NCBI GenBank assembly: GCA_030699345.1
Contig: JAUYMX010000123.1
Location: 1-8,040 of the forward strand
From: Methylococcaceae bacterium
GTDB taxonomy: Bacteria; Pseudomonadota; Gammaproteobacteria; Methylococcales; Methylomonadaceae
DNA length: 8,040 nucleotides
Reading direction: 5' to 3'
Position 1 is the stretch's first letter; each line of letters opens with the position of its first letter. This document shows, piece after piece, positions 1-6,308 of the stretch. Below the pieces are notes generated by a model. That model made no database searches, was not told the DNA's origin, and was given only the letters and a program-made list of their open reading frames with translations. Made by a program: the position numbers and the translations under genes.

Positions 1-717
1 CTTAAACACATCAATCTTAACGATTGCTATGAATGGTTAAACTGGGCGGCACCAGCCGAGTTAAGCCGCAAAATCATCCGCTTTGTCGACCAATACAAAA
101 ATATTGTCGAACGACTGGCCAGCATTGTCGATCGTATGAAAGCGCTGCTATTTACCTTGCGACTTCAGGAACAGACCGCCAACCGAACCCGGGCCATGGC
201 GCAATATCTAAAGCAACATCCGGAATGGATACCGCTGGACTGGAGCAATGAAAACATTGTTCCGAATCTGTTAAAACGTGGTTCCGGTTTAACCCTGAAA
301 ACGGGAATAAATACTCATAATTCAAGTCTGCAGGCTGATTTTGTGAGTCTGATTCAAGAGTTAAAACGGCAATCAAAACCGATATTGCCAATCGATAGAA
401 GTGCGGCGGCATTACCCATTGATGGCGCTGTAGCCGCTGCGATTGAGCATCAGCAAGATCTCTATGAAGCGCATGTTGAATCTATGTTTGCCAACGTCCT
501 TGGCAAACAAGGCCATAAAATTTCAGCGTTAACTTACTGTCAAAAAGCAAAGTTGGATGTCAAACCGGAACTCTGGCTGGATATTGTTTTTGCTCAATAT
601 TGCTGTTTACCGCAGCGTTTAAGACGCGCTATTGCCCTGGAAATGGCAGGCGACTGTTTACCCGGTTTTAACGGTAATCAGCAGATTACTGAGATTTGGC
701 TGCGCCGGGCTCAGTAA
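1..717 (+). CDS. Unrecognised helix-rich protein, C-terminal 238 residues (5' end outside window)
   Basis: The reading frame is open from the first base of the window to the TAA at 715-717, so the true start lies upstream and the internal ATG at 136 is not the likely start. I do not recognise the protein. Visible residues 18-75 are predicted to be long charged helices with heptad-like hydrophobic spacing (around KIIRFVDQYKNIVERL), possibly coiled coil. A polar linker with few conserved-looking residues follows, then a second helical block over roughly the last 90 residues. No Walker A or B, no ABC signature, no zinc-binding cysteine cluster and no membrane segment is visible, so it does not look like the ATPase end of an SMC/MukB/JetC protein. 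The stop is one base from the ATG of the Toprim gene, so the two are almost certainly co-transcribed and translationally coupled. An accessory role in the same complex or pathway is inference. Confidence 0.8.
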   Translation, partial: LKHINLNDCYEWLNWAAPAELSRKIIRFVDQYKNIVERLASIVDRMKALLFTLRLQEQTANRTRAMAQYLKQHPEWIPLDWSNENIVPNLLKRGSGLTLKTGINTHNSSLQADFVSLIQELKRQSKPILPIDRSAAALPIDGAVAAAIEHQQDLYEAHVESMFANVLGKQGHKISALTYCQKAKLDVKPELWLDIVFAQYCCLPQRLRRAIALEMAGDCLPGFNGNQQITEIWLRRAQ

Positions 718-718
718 C

Positions 719-1615
719 ATGAATCGTAAAATGTACCAATGGATCAGTGAGCTTGTCAGGCATCAACCCGAGCAAACCACCGAGCGCGCATGGAGTGCAA
801 TCGGTCAAGCTGTGCGGGAGCGTTATCAATGCGGGCAGCATCGCAACAACAAATTGCATTTCACCTCACAAGATAAATTCGCGTTACGCAGCGATATAAA
901 AAAGGAATTGGGCATTGATCCTTTTGAAACGCATCAACTGCCGGATAGCCGTCTACAAATTGCCGAATATCATGACAATGAAAAATTAGCCAAAAACCCG
1001 GCAAGTCATAATCATGTATTAGTTAACAGCCCAAGTGGAATGCTTAATCTGAATGGCCGACACATTCAATTACACACCGATGTTGTGCCGGCCGCGGGCA
1101 TGCTGTGTTTAAGTTCTGAAATTAAACACATCGACCACTCGGCGCTTGTGGTGGTCGAAAATCTCAGCATTATGGCTTGTTGCAATGTGTTGAAGATACC
1201 TACGCAACTTAACAATGCCCTATGGATCTATCGGGGTGATTACAAAAGTGGCGCGAAGATTGACGCCTGTCATGCGTTATTAAAGCGGTTCGGTAACGAC
1301 AAAGAGATTATCGTCTTTAGTGATATGGATCCCAAAGGCTTAGAAATTGCCCTGACTATCGACAATGCCCGTTACTGGCTGGGGCCGGAACCTAGTGCAT
1401 GGCGCGACTGTCTAACCAGTAAGGTTGCCAGCCGGAGCGGTTATGACAGTCAGGGTGTGGCGATGAACTATCTGTTAAAACAACAAGAAACTGGTTATTT
1501 GTCTGATCCCTTTAAGGAGCTGATTTCACTGCTGAAGACTGAACGCAGTTCGTACCGGCAAGAACATATGTCCGCCCATAATATTCCGCTGGCACTGCTT
1601 GCCATCAAATTGTAG
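719..1615 (+). CDS. Toprim-domain protein of the JetD / topoisomerase VI A-like type
   Basis: A 298-residue protein. The C-terminal half carries a Toprim fold signature: a hydrophobic strand ending in the acid E147 (ALVVVENLS), then YRGDYKSGA at about 171-179, then the strand and acids D202 and D204 in IIVFSDMDPKGLEIAL. DxDPxG is the spacing of topoisomerase VI A/Spo11 and of the DUF2220-type nuclease JetD, where these acids bind Mg2+ for DNA cleavage. An NEKL motif near 87-90 and a YRQEH motif near 279-283 also resemble JetD-like proteins. Residues 1-80 are basic and helical and could bind DNA. ATG 719 was chosen because it follows the upstream stop by one base; the in-frame ATG at 632 would force an 86-base overlap, and its extra residues are only the upstream gene read in another frame. 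No good Shine-Dalgarno is visible, which fits coupled translation. It could act in plasmid restriction (Wadjet/Mks-like) or another topology role; the function is inferred from the fold only. Confidence 0.8.
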   Translation: MNRKMYQWISELVRHQPEQTTERAWSAIGQAVRERYQCGQHRNNKLHFTSQDKFALRSDIKKELGIDPFETHQLPDSRLQIAEYHDNEKLAKNPASHNHVLVNSPSGMLNLNGRHIQLHTDVVPAAGMLCLSSEIKHIDHSALVVVENLSIMACCNVLKIPTQLNNALWIYRGDYKSGAKIDACHALLKRFGNDKEIIVFSDMDPKGLEIALTIDNARYWLGPEPSAWRDCLTSKVASRSGYDSQGVAMNYLLKQQETGYLSDPFKELISLLKTERSSYRQEHMSAHNIPLALLAIKL

Positions 1616-1902
1616 TGGCCTGATAAAGATAGGCATGTAGATAGGTTGATAGAGTTATGGTACGAATTCGCCTTATGTTACGCACAGCGTAGGGTGGATA
1701 AGCAACGCGCATCCACCGCCTTTGCCGGATGCGCTAACGCTTATCCAGCCTACGCATGACGGCTCGATCAAAAGACTGAATAGTTACGAAATCGTAAAGA
1801 TAAGTTTTATAGTTGGCGTACCATCATTGACTAGCTGCTTTCCGTAATTGTGCTAGCCGTCAAAAATCTAGTTTGCATGACAAATTTAACGATAAGACCA
1901 GT
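1616..1902. other. Intergenic region between convergent genes, with repeats
   Basis: This gene-free stretch of 287 bases separates the Toprim gene (+) from the ykgJ-like gene (-), whose 3' ends face each other. It holds the REP-like palindrome at 1688-1754, a short perfect palindrome TTACGAAATCGTAA at 1784-1797 and an imperfect inverted repeat (1827-1835 TTGACTAGC with 1852-1863 GCTAGCCGTCAA). No classical rho-independent terminator with a T-tract is visible for either gene, so the palindromes may serve as transcript ends. Confidence 0.6.
1688..1754. repeat. REP-like palindromic repeat
   Basis: The outer arms CGTAGGGTGGATAAGC (1688-1703) and GCTTATCCAGCCTACG (1739-1754) pair at 15 of 16 positions. 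The inner arms GCGCATCC (1707-1714) and GGATGCGC (1727-1734) pair perfectly, giving a long cruciform-capable hairpin with a short loop. I recognise GTAGGGTGGATAAGC / GGATGCGC as the core of a dispersed repeat common in several gammaproteobacterial genomes, including methanotrophs. Such elements are non-coding, usually lie between genes and are often moved by a RAYT (TnpA-REP) transposase encoded elsewhere. Its position between two convergent genes is typical. Confidence 0.8.
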
Positions 1903-2412
1903 TCAACCCATATCCCCGCCCTTCCTCCAAAGCGCAAACCACTCGGTCAATTCGCGGGTATCACCCAGAGCACCGAGACGTCGATCTATAGCGTCATGAT
2001 TGCCCCACACCACTTCAGCCCATGCACCATCGGCCACGCGCGATTCGATGTCCTTACAATAAAGCCCCAGGTCACGCTGGACATAGAAGCCATAGGTACG
2101 ACAAGCAACCGGACGGTGGGCGTAGACCCGGCAGGCTCCAGCGGCCTGGTCTAATAATGGGCAGACGATAGGGCGTGATGATTGATCGACCAGTTTAGCC
2201 ATCTCTTGGTCAATTTCCAGGAGTCGCTCTGGAGGCAGCACGGCCAGGCCTTCTCGCAGCCAATCCCATTCCTCTACCGTGAGCCGTGGTATTTCGGCAA
2301 GCCGTCGACAACAGCCATCGCAGCCTTGGCGACATAGCCAATCAGGGTGGTCGTCACGGATGGCACTTACGCGTGAATCAATATCAGTATGGAGTTGGAC
2401 GAGTGTATTCAT
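1903..2412 (-). CDS. YkgJ-family cysteine-cluster protein
   Basis: A 169-residue soluble protein of the YkgJ / CxxCxxCC family, a putative zinc- or iron-chelating domain whose biochemical role is not settled. Eight cysteines sit in the family pattern: C27-x3-C31-x2-C34-C35 (CRQGCDGCC), C84 in VCPLLD, C94 in GACRVYAHRPVAC, C104 in the same stretch followed by RTYGF, and C119 in LYCKD. The R-x-Y-x-x-R-P-x-x-C-R segment is the most conserved part of the family. The rest is helical, with an acidic middle and a tryptophan-rich end (EWFALW). The ATG at 2410-2412 gives the cysteine cluster a normal N-terminal leader; the Shine-Dalgarno is weak. It lies downstream of yaeQ on the same strand with a 170-base gap, so co-transcription is possible but unproven. 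Confidence 0.85.
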   Translation of the reverse strand: MNTLVQLHTDIDSRVSAIRDDHPDWLCRQGCDGCCRRLAEIPRLTVEEWDWLREGLAVLPPERLLEIDQEMAKLVDQSSRPIVCPLLDQAAGACRVYAHRPVACRTYGFYVQRDLGLYCKDIESRVADGAWAEVVWGNHDAIDRRLGALGDTRELTEWFALWRKGGDMG

Positions 2413-2425
2413 CTTGGTATCCGAC

Positions 2426-2454
2426 GGCTTTTTTGACCGCGTTTTGAAAAAGCC
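2426..2454. repeat. AT-rich stem-loop ahead of the ykgJ-like gene
   Basis: GGCTTTTT (2426-2433) and AAAAAGCC (2447-2454) are perfect 8-base inverted arms around a 13-base loop, ending 14 bases upstream of the ykgJ-like start codon. Read on the minus strand the hairpin would lie in the 5' leader. It could be a leftover terminator for yaeQ transcripts or a leader structure; no function is established. Confidence 0.4.
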
Positions 2455-2508
2455 TTTAGAAGGGGCTTGAGTAATAGTGGAACCGAATTTCCTGTTAAGG
2501 AGACGGAG

Positions 2509-2536
2509 CTGCTTGCCACAACTAACGGCAAGCCAG
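2509..2536. repeat. Stem-loop downstream of yaeQ
   Basis: GCTTGCC (2511-2517) pairs perfectly with GGCAAGC (2527-2533) around a 9-base loop, and the stem extends through a one-base bulge to CTG/CAG at the ends. It lies about 47 bases past the yaeQ stop. On the minus strand no T-tract follows the stem, so it is not a textbook rho-independent terminator, though it could stabilise the 3' end of the message. Confidence 0.35.
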
Positions 2537-2582
2537 CCATAAGCGAGTATTTTTTGAAAAGAAAACGCTAACTCATGCTCAA

Positions 2583-3110
2583 TTATTTAAGGTTATCAAA
2601 GGTAATAACAAGGTTTGAGTTTTCATCATTCAAATAGATTTCTCCGTCCTGAATAGTGCATTGCAATTGCATAGACCGCTTAATCATTGACTCAATACCT
2701 TGCGCATTAATATGTAAAACTTTAAGGTTGTTAAAGCGTTGTAATTTTTCTTGTTGCTGTTCCCACCACACTTTTGCCTTGCGTTCATGATAGGTATAGA
2801 TAATGACTTGCTTAGCACGGCCACAGGCTTTGCGAATTCTTTTTTCATCGGGCTGTCCCAAATCAATCCATAGTTCAATGTCGCCTGTGAGCGTTTTTTG
2901 CCAGAGATCAGGCTCATCATCACTATTAATCCCTTTAGTAAAGGCAAGGCGCTCACTGGCATTCATCATAAACGCTATGAGGCGTACCATAAAACGGAAG
3001 TCTGTTTCAGAGGGATGTTGAGCCAAGGTTAATTCGTGGTCTTGGTAATACTGCTTATCCATATTGGCAATATTAATTGAGACTTTATTGATCGTTGAGC
3101 TAATAGCCAT
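2583..3110 (-). CDS. yaeQ: YaeQ family protein
   Basis: A 175-residue protein that aligns by eye along its whole length with E. coli YaeQ (about 181 residues). Hallmarks are an N-terminal strand pair (residues 1-16), LTLAQHPSET at 27-36, NASERLAFTKGINSDDEPDLW at 50-70, DIELWIDLGQPDEKRIRKA at 77-95, the strand VIIYTY at 102-107, WW at 115-116 and LQCTIQDGEIYL at 149-160. YaeQ proteins have a PD-(D/E)xK nuclease-like fold; here the acids D64/D65/E66, E79 and D83 occupy the conserved region. No biochemical activity is firmly assigned, so nuclease function is an inference from fold. The ATG at 3108-3110 matches the family N terminus (MAISSTINKV versus MALKATIYKA); its Shine-Dalgarno is weak. The gene is transcribed away from the repeat element and katG. 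Confidence 0.93.
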   Translation of the reverse strand: MAISSTINKVSINIANMDKQYYQDHELTLAQHPSETDFRFMVRLIAFMMNASERLAFTKGINSDDEPDLWQKTLTGDIELWIDLGQPDEKRIRKACGRAKQVIIYTYHERKAKVWWEQQQEKLQRFNNLKVLHINAQGIESMIKRSMQLQCTIQDGEIYLNDENSNLVITFDNLK

Positions 3111-3284
3111 AAGCAGGTATCGAGTGGGTAAATTGCTGCATTTTAGAGTAATTTAAGCGCGGGGTCGCAGGAATAGCCAATGCATGGAACTTTGAAAAAT
3201 GCTGCTTGTAATAAAGGCTTTAGGTGGGATACTTTGAATGACCGCTTGAATGTCCCATCTGTTCCGTGGGCTTCTTGTGTTTTG

Positions 3285-3438
3285 TTTAAGGGAACTTCTA
3301 AAAATTGCACTTCGACAAGCTCAGTGCGAACGGTTACCTTATTAAATCAATTACTTATCCGTTCGTGCTGAGCCTGTCGAAGCCTGTCCTGAGCGTAGCC
3401 GAAGGGCATGAACGGATAATTTTAGAGATCCCCTTAAA
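3285..3438. mobile_element. MITE-like non-coding element with nested inverted repeats
   Basis: Terminal inverted repeats of 22 bases, 3285-3306 (starting TTTAAGGG) and 3417-3438 (ending CCCTTAAA), match at 17 of 22 positions. Inside, the 24-base arm at 3310-3333 (CTTCGACAAGCTCAG...) pairs with 3359-3382 (...CTGAGCCTGTCGAAG) at 21 of 24. A third related motif, CTGAGCGTAGCCGAAGG (3388-3404), follows, and 3355-3367 pairs with 3408-3420 at 12 of 13. The element is 154 bases long with no credible coding frame, so any movement would depend on an enzyme encoded elsewhere. The CTTCGACAAGCTCAG palindrome is a repeat I recognise as dispersed in many bacterial genomes. TTAA at both ends could be a target duplication or simply part of the repeat. 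Confidence 0.6.
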
Positions 3439-3493
3439 TTTTTCGCCACTTAAAAATCAGATGGCTTGCATAGTCTGTATCCACGCATAGAAC

Positions 3494-3498
3494 AGGAG
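3494..3498 (+). promoter_or_regulatory. Shine-Dalgarno of katG
   Basis: AGGAG lies 7 bases before the ATG at 3506. This is a strong, well-spaced site that fixes the start and therefore the presence of the signal peptide. Confidence 0.8.
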
Positions 3499-3505
3499 AA
3501 CACAG

Positions 3506-5749
3506 ATGTTAAAAATAAACTTACCGAGTGCCGTGCTGTTAGCGCTAGCCTTTTCCCAGGTTGGCTACTCTGCAGAAAACCCAGCACGTTCAAAAAGTGC
3601 TGCTGATCTACAAACGACGTCGAATCAATTCTGGTGGCCTGAAAGACTGGATTTAGCACCGCTTCGCCAACACGCAGCCGAGTCCAGCCCGTTGGACAAA
3701 AAATTTGATTACGCTCAAGAGTTTAAGAAACTCGATCTCAAGGCTGTAAAGGCCGACATCGAAAAGTTAATGACAACGTCTCAAGACTGGTGGCCTGCAG
3801 ATTACGGACACTATGGACCATTTTTTATCCGGATGGCTTGGCACAGTGCGGGCACCTATCGTGTGGCTGACGGGCGTGGCGGTGCGGGCGGCGGTCAGCA
3901 GCGCTTCGAACCGTTAAACAGTTGGCCCGATAACGCCAACCTGGATAAAGCACGACGCTTGCTTTGGCCGATCAAGAGTAAGTACGGCAGTAAAATTTCA
4001 TGGGCCGACTTGATGGTGCTCACCGGCAACGTCGCCTTGGAGTCGATGGGCTTCAAAACCTTTGGTTTTGCCGGTGGACGCACAGACGATTGGGAAGCCG
4101 ATTTGGTCTATTGGGGGCCTGAGAAAAAATGGCTTGGTGACGAGCGCTACAAGGGCGATCGAAAGCTAGACAACCCACTGGCAGCAGTGCAGATGGGGCT
4201 TATTTATGTGAATCCCGAGGGCCCGAACGGCAATCATGATCCATTGGCAGCCGCGAAAGACATCCGGGAAACCTTTGCTCGGATGGCGATGAATGATGAA
4301 GAAACCGTCGCCCTGATCGCGGGGGGACACACCTTCGGTAAGGCCCATGGCGCTGCAGTGCCAGCCAATTGTGTGGGAGCCGAGCCCGCCGCTGCCGGAG
4401 TTGAGGAACAGGGTTTCGGCTGGAAAAACAAATGTGGCAAAGGCAATGGCGCCGACACGATCACCAGTGGCTTGGAAGGCGCTTGGACAATGGACCCAGC
4501 TAAATGGACGCACCAATACTTAACCAACCTGTTTGCTTACGATTTTGTTAAGACCCAGAGTCCGGCCGGTGCTACACAGTGGATTCCCAAGGATGAGGCG
4601 GCCGCAAGTTTGGTGCCCGATGCGCACGATAAAGACAAGCGCCATGCGCCAATCATGCTGACTACGGACCTGGCTCTGAAAGTCGATCCGAGTTATGAAA
4701 AAATTGCCAAACGCTTTCTGGATAATCCCAAAGAATTTGAACTCGCGTTTGCCAAGGCATGGTTCAAGCTTACGCACCGAGATTTAGGTCCTAGGACACG
4801 CTACCTTGGAGCGGAAGTGCCTAAAGATGAGCTCATTTGGCAAGATCCCATTCCAGCTGTTAACCATAAGTTGATTGACGCAAAAGACACTGAAAGCCTC
4901 AAGAATAAAATTCTTAAATCGGGTTTGACTGTGCCGGAACTGGTTCGAACCGCTTGGGCTTCTGCGGCATCTTTCCGTGGCACGGATTTACGTGGTGGCG
5001 CCAATGGTGCTCGTATTCGTCTGGCGCCTGAAAAAGACTGGCCGGTCAACAATCCGGTCGAACTTGCCAAGGTGTTGACGCAGTTAGAGAGTATTCAAAG
5101 CGACTTTAACCGAGCGCAATCGAAAGGTAAAAAAGTGTCGCTGGCAGATGTGATTGTTTTAGGTGGCGTTGCTGCGGTTGAGCAAGCGGCTAAGACAGCC
5201 GGTTATTCAGTGAAGGTGCCCTTCACACCGGGGCGTGCGGACGCCTCCCAAGAGCAAACAGATGTGAATTCGTTTGCCGTGCTTGAGCCCAAAGCGGATG
5301 CATTCCGCAATTATTATGGCGAAGGCAATTTGCTGTCTCCAACGGAAACGCTGGTTGATAGGGCTAACATGCTGACACTGACCGTCCCTGAAATGACCGT
5401 TCTGGTTGGCGGCATGCGCGTTTTAAGCGCAAATACCGGGGAATCCAAGCAAGGTGTTTTTACCAGTAAACCTGGAACATTAAGTAATGACTTCTTCTTA
5501 AACTTGCTTGATATGTCCACCAAGTGGCAGAAGTCAGCCAAATCCGAAGGGATTTACGAAGGGCTTGACCGCAAGACGGGTGAGCTCAAATGGACGGCTA
5601 CGCCGGTCGACCTGATTTTCGGGTCGCACTCGGAACTTCGGGCTATTGCGGAAGTTTACGCTGCGGAAGATGGCAAACAGAAGTTTGTGACCGACTTTGT
5701 GAATGCCTGGAACAAAGTGATGAACCTCGACCGCTTCGACCTAAAATAA
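3506..5749 (+). CDS. katG: Catalase-peroxidase KatG with signal peptide (predicted periplasmic)
   Basis: A 747-residue bifunctional haem b enzyme that dismutates H2O2 and oxidises donors. Residues 1-23 form a Sec-type signal peptide (K3, hydrophobic core PSAVLLALAF, cleavage near GYS-A-EN), with no twin arginine. The catalytic N-terminal domain shows distal R109, W112 and H113 in FIRMAWHSAGTYR. The Met-Tyr-Trp cross-link residues are W112, Y234 (GLIYVNPEGP) and M260 (FARMAMND), at the same 122- and 26-residue spacings as in M. tuberculosis KatG. The proximal triad is H275 (GGHTFGKAH), W327 (EGAWTMDP) and D388 (LTTDLAL); R425 in THRDLGP is probably the mobile arginine. The haem-free C-terminal repeat spans about 440-747. 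Length is that of a complete KatG plus leader. It is monocistronic: its own Shine-Dalgarno precedes it and a terminator follows. The role is probably removal of periplasmic or external peroxide, as for KatP-like exported enzymes. Confidence 0.97.
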   Translation: MLKINLPSAVLLALAFSQVGYSAENPARSKSAADLQTTSNQFWWPERLDLAPLRQHAAESSPLDKKFDYAQEFKKLDLKAVKADIEKLMTTSQDWWPADYGHYGPFFIRMAWHSAGTYRVADGRGGAGGGQQRFEPLNSWPDNANLDKARRLLWPIKSKYGSKISWADLMVLTGNVALESMGFKTFGFAGGRTDDWEADLVYWGPEKKWLGDERYKGDRKLDNPLAAVQMGLIYVNPEGPNGNHDPLAAAKDIRETFARMAMNDEETVALIAGGHTFGKAHGAAVPANCVGAEPAAAGVEEQGFGWKNKCGKGNGADTITSGLEGAWTMDPAKWTHQYLTNLFAYDFVKTQSPAGATQWIPKDEAAASLVPDAHDKDKRHAPIMLTTDLALKVDPSYEKIAKRFLDNPKEFELAFAKAWFKLTHRDLGPRTRYLGAEVPKDELIWQDPIPAVNHKLIDAKDTESLKNKILKSGLTVPELVRTAWASAASFRGTDLRGGANGARIRLAPEKDWPVNNPVELAKVLTQLESIQSDFNRAQSKGKKVSLADVIVLGGVAAVEQAAKTAGYSVKVPFTPGRADASQEQTDVNSFAVLEPKADAFRNYYGEGNLLSPTETLVDRANMLTLTVPEMTVLVGGMRVLSANTGESKQGVFTSKPGTLSNDFFLNLLDMSTKWQKSAKSEGIYEGLDRKTGELKWTATPVDLIFGSHSELRAIAEVYAAEDGKQKFVTDFVNAWNKVMNLDRFDLK

Positions 5750-5764
5750 CCTTATCAAAGGTTA
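5747..5764 (+). repeat. Small hairpin at the katG stop codon
   Basis: TAACCTT (5747-5753) and AAGGTTA (5758-5764) form a perfect 7-base stem with a 4-base loop that includes the TAA stop. No T-tract follows, so it is not itself a terminator. It sits 12 bases before the terminator stem and may protect the 3' end of the mRNA. Confidence 0.4.
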
Positions 5765-5775
5765 AATGTTCCTCG

Positions 5776-5813
5776 AAAAAGCCTTGTAACTGTAATGGTT
5801 ACAGGGCTTTTTT
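5776..5813. terminator. Rho-independent terminator of katG, probably bidirectional
   Basis: The stem GCCTTGTAAC (5781-5790) with GTTACAGGGC (5798-5807) has one T-G wobble and a 7-base loop. It is preceded by AAAAA (5776-5780) and followed by TTTTTT (5808-5813), so a U-tract forms on the transcript from either strand. It ends katG from the left, and from the right the minus-strand glcF/GNAT operon. The rebuilt stop codon of the GNAT gene (5799-5801) lies within its right arm. Confidence 0.88.
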
Positions 5814-6277
5814 ATTTGGTTCGGGGATCCATTCACTCAGTGCAAGCCGGAGAGGAATCATGGCTGAATAATCGAAGCCATGCCGTTGATAAAAACGTTG
5901 CGCTGACTCATTAGTGACATCGGTAAGCAACGTAATGCGTTTACAGCCATTTAAACGCGCAATTCAATGGCTCGCTGGAGAAGTTTAGAACCTACCCCAG
6001 TGCTGCGAACCTTCGGGGAAACCACCATATCTTCCAATAGCGCAACGCGCTCACCAAGCGCCGTTGATATTGTATAAAGCAGATTAACCATACCCACCAC
6101 TTGACCGTCTTGCCGGGCGACGATGATTAGCCCGATGTCTGGGCTATTAATAATGCACGTCAAACCCCGGCGTTGTGCATCGTCATCAGGCGTAAAATCC
6201 GCTTCTTGAGAAAATAAAAGATGCAGAAGTTCGCAAAGAGCGGGAATGTCGGCGGCGTTTGCAGGAGTGATTTGCAT
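5799..6277 (-). pseudogene. GNAT-family N-acetyltransferase broken by a one-base frameshift
   Basis: From the ATG at 6275-6277 the frame reads 108 residues to a TAA at 5951-5953. The first part is a normal GNAT start: MQITPANAADIPAL at 1-14, a strand VARQDGQVVGMVNLL, the core strand ALLEDMVVSPKVR and the acetyl-CoA pyrophosphate loop R91-x-x-G94-x-G96 followed by the helix LLQRAIE. The frame then stops, but another frame continues without a gap from 5960 down to the TAA at 5799-5801. It encodes ARLNGCKRITLLTD, then ESAQRFYQRHGF, the exact GNAT C-terminal pattern. One base is missing at about 5960-5962 (GAATTGCGCG; a third T would give AIEFARLNGC). Restored, the protein has 159 residues, a usual GNAT length. 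It starts 31 bases after the glcF stop, so it is probably in the same operon. The substrate is unknown. A sequencing error rather than true decay remains possible. Confidence 0.85.
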
Positions 6278-6308
6278 GGTTTTGGCTAGTTTTTCCTGAT
6301 TAACTTCG

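Larger units (their letters stand above)
3111..3505. other. 395-base intergenic region between yaeQ and katG
   Basis: No gene is seen here. The two flanking genes diverge, so promoters for both must lie in it. The yaeQ side (3111-3180) is AT-rich with no convincing -35/-10 pair; the best candidate read on the minus strand is TTGGCT, an 18-base spacer, then TTAAAT. At 3223-3259 a weak stem GGTGGGA/TCCCATC encloses two copies of TTGAATG 12 bases apart. Positions 3285-3438 are the MITE-like element. The last 67 bases before katG carry its Shine-Dalgarno but no clear promoter and no recognisable OxyR or Fur box. Confidence 0.7.

Noticed and set aside
136..717. ATG at 136 as the start of the left-most gene
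   Set aside because: The same frame is open to base 1 with protein-like composition, so the gene very likely begins outside the window.
632..718. Upstream in-frame ATG (632) for the Toprim gene
   Set aside because: It would overlap the preceding gene by 86 bases, and the extra 29 residues look like that gene read in another frame. ATG 719 fits the stop-start spacing.
1873..2154. 93-residue + strand frame
   Set aside because: It lies antisense to the clearly conserved ykgJ-like gene; its sequence has no family features.
2684..2962. 92-residue minus-strand frame
   Set aside because: It is an out-of-frame reading inside yaeQ, which is well supported.
3223..3259. Weak hairpin GGTGGGA/TCCCATC with two TTGAATG copies as a regulator site
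   Set aside because: A 7-base stem with one wobble and a 23-base loop is within chance expectation, and no known operator matches.
3310..3420. CRISPR-like array from the repeated CTGAGC/TCGAAG motifs
   Set aside because: The motifs are inverted and adjacent rather than direct repeats with uniform spacers.
3180..3490. Two short + strand frames (3180-3371 and 3305-3490)
   Set aside because: They run through the inverted repeats of the MITE-like element and have no ribosome binding site or protein-like pattern.
3440..3490. katG promoter candidate with CATAGT as -10 (3469-3474)
   Set aside because: It matches 4 of 6 bases of the consensus, and the hexamer 17 bases upstream (CCACTT) is not a credible -35, so it is not annotated.
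3895..5070. Several antisense frames of 62-116 residues opposite katG
   Set aside because: They result from codon bias of katG; none shows a recognisable domain or a start signal.
5590..5871. 93-residue + strand frame crossing the katG end
   Set aside because: It overlaps katG in another frame, crosses the terminator and shows no domain.
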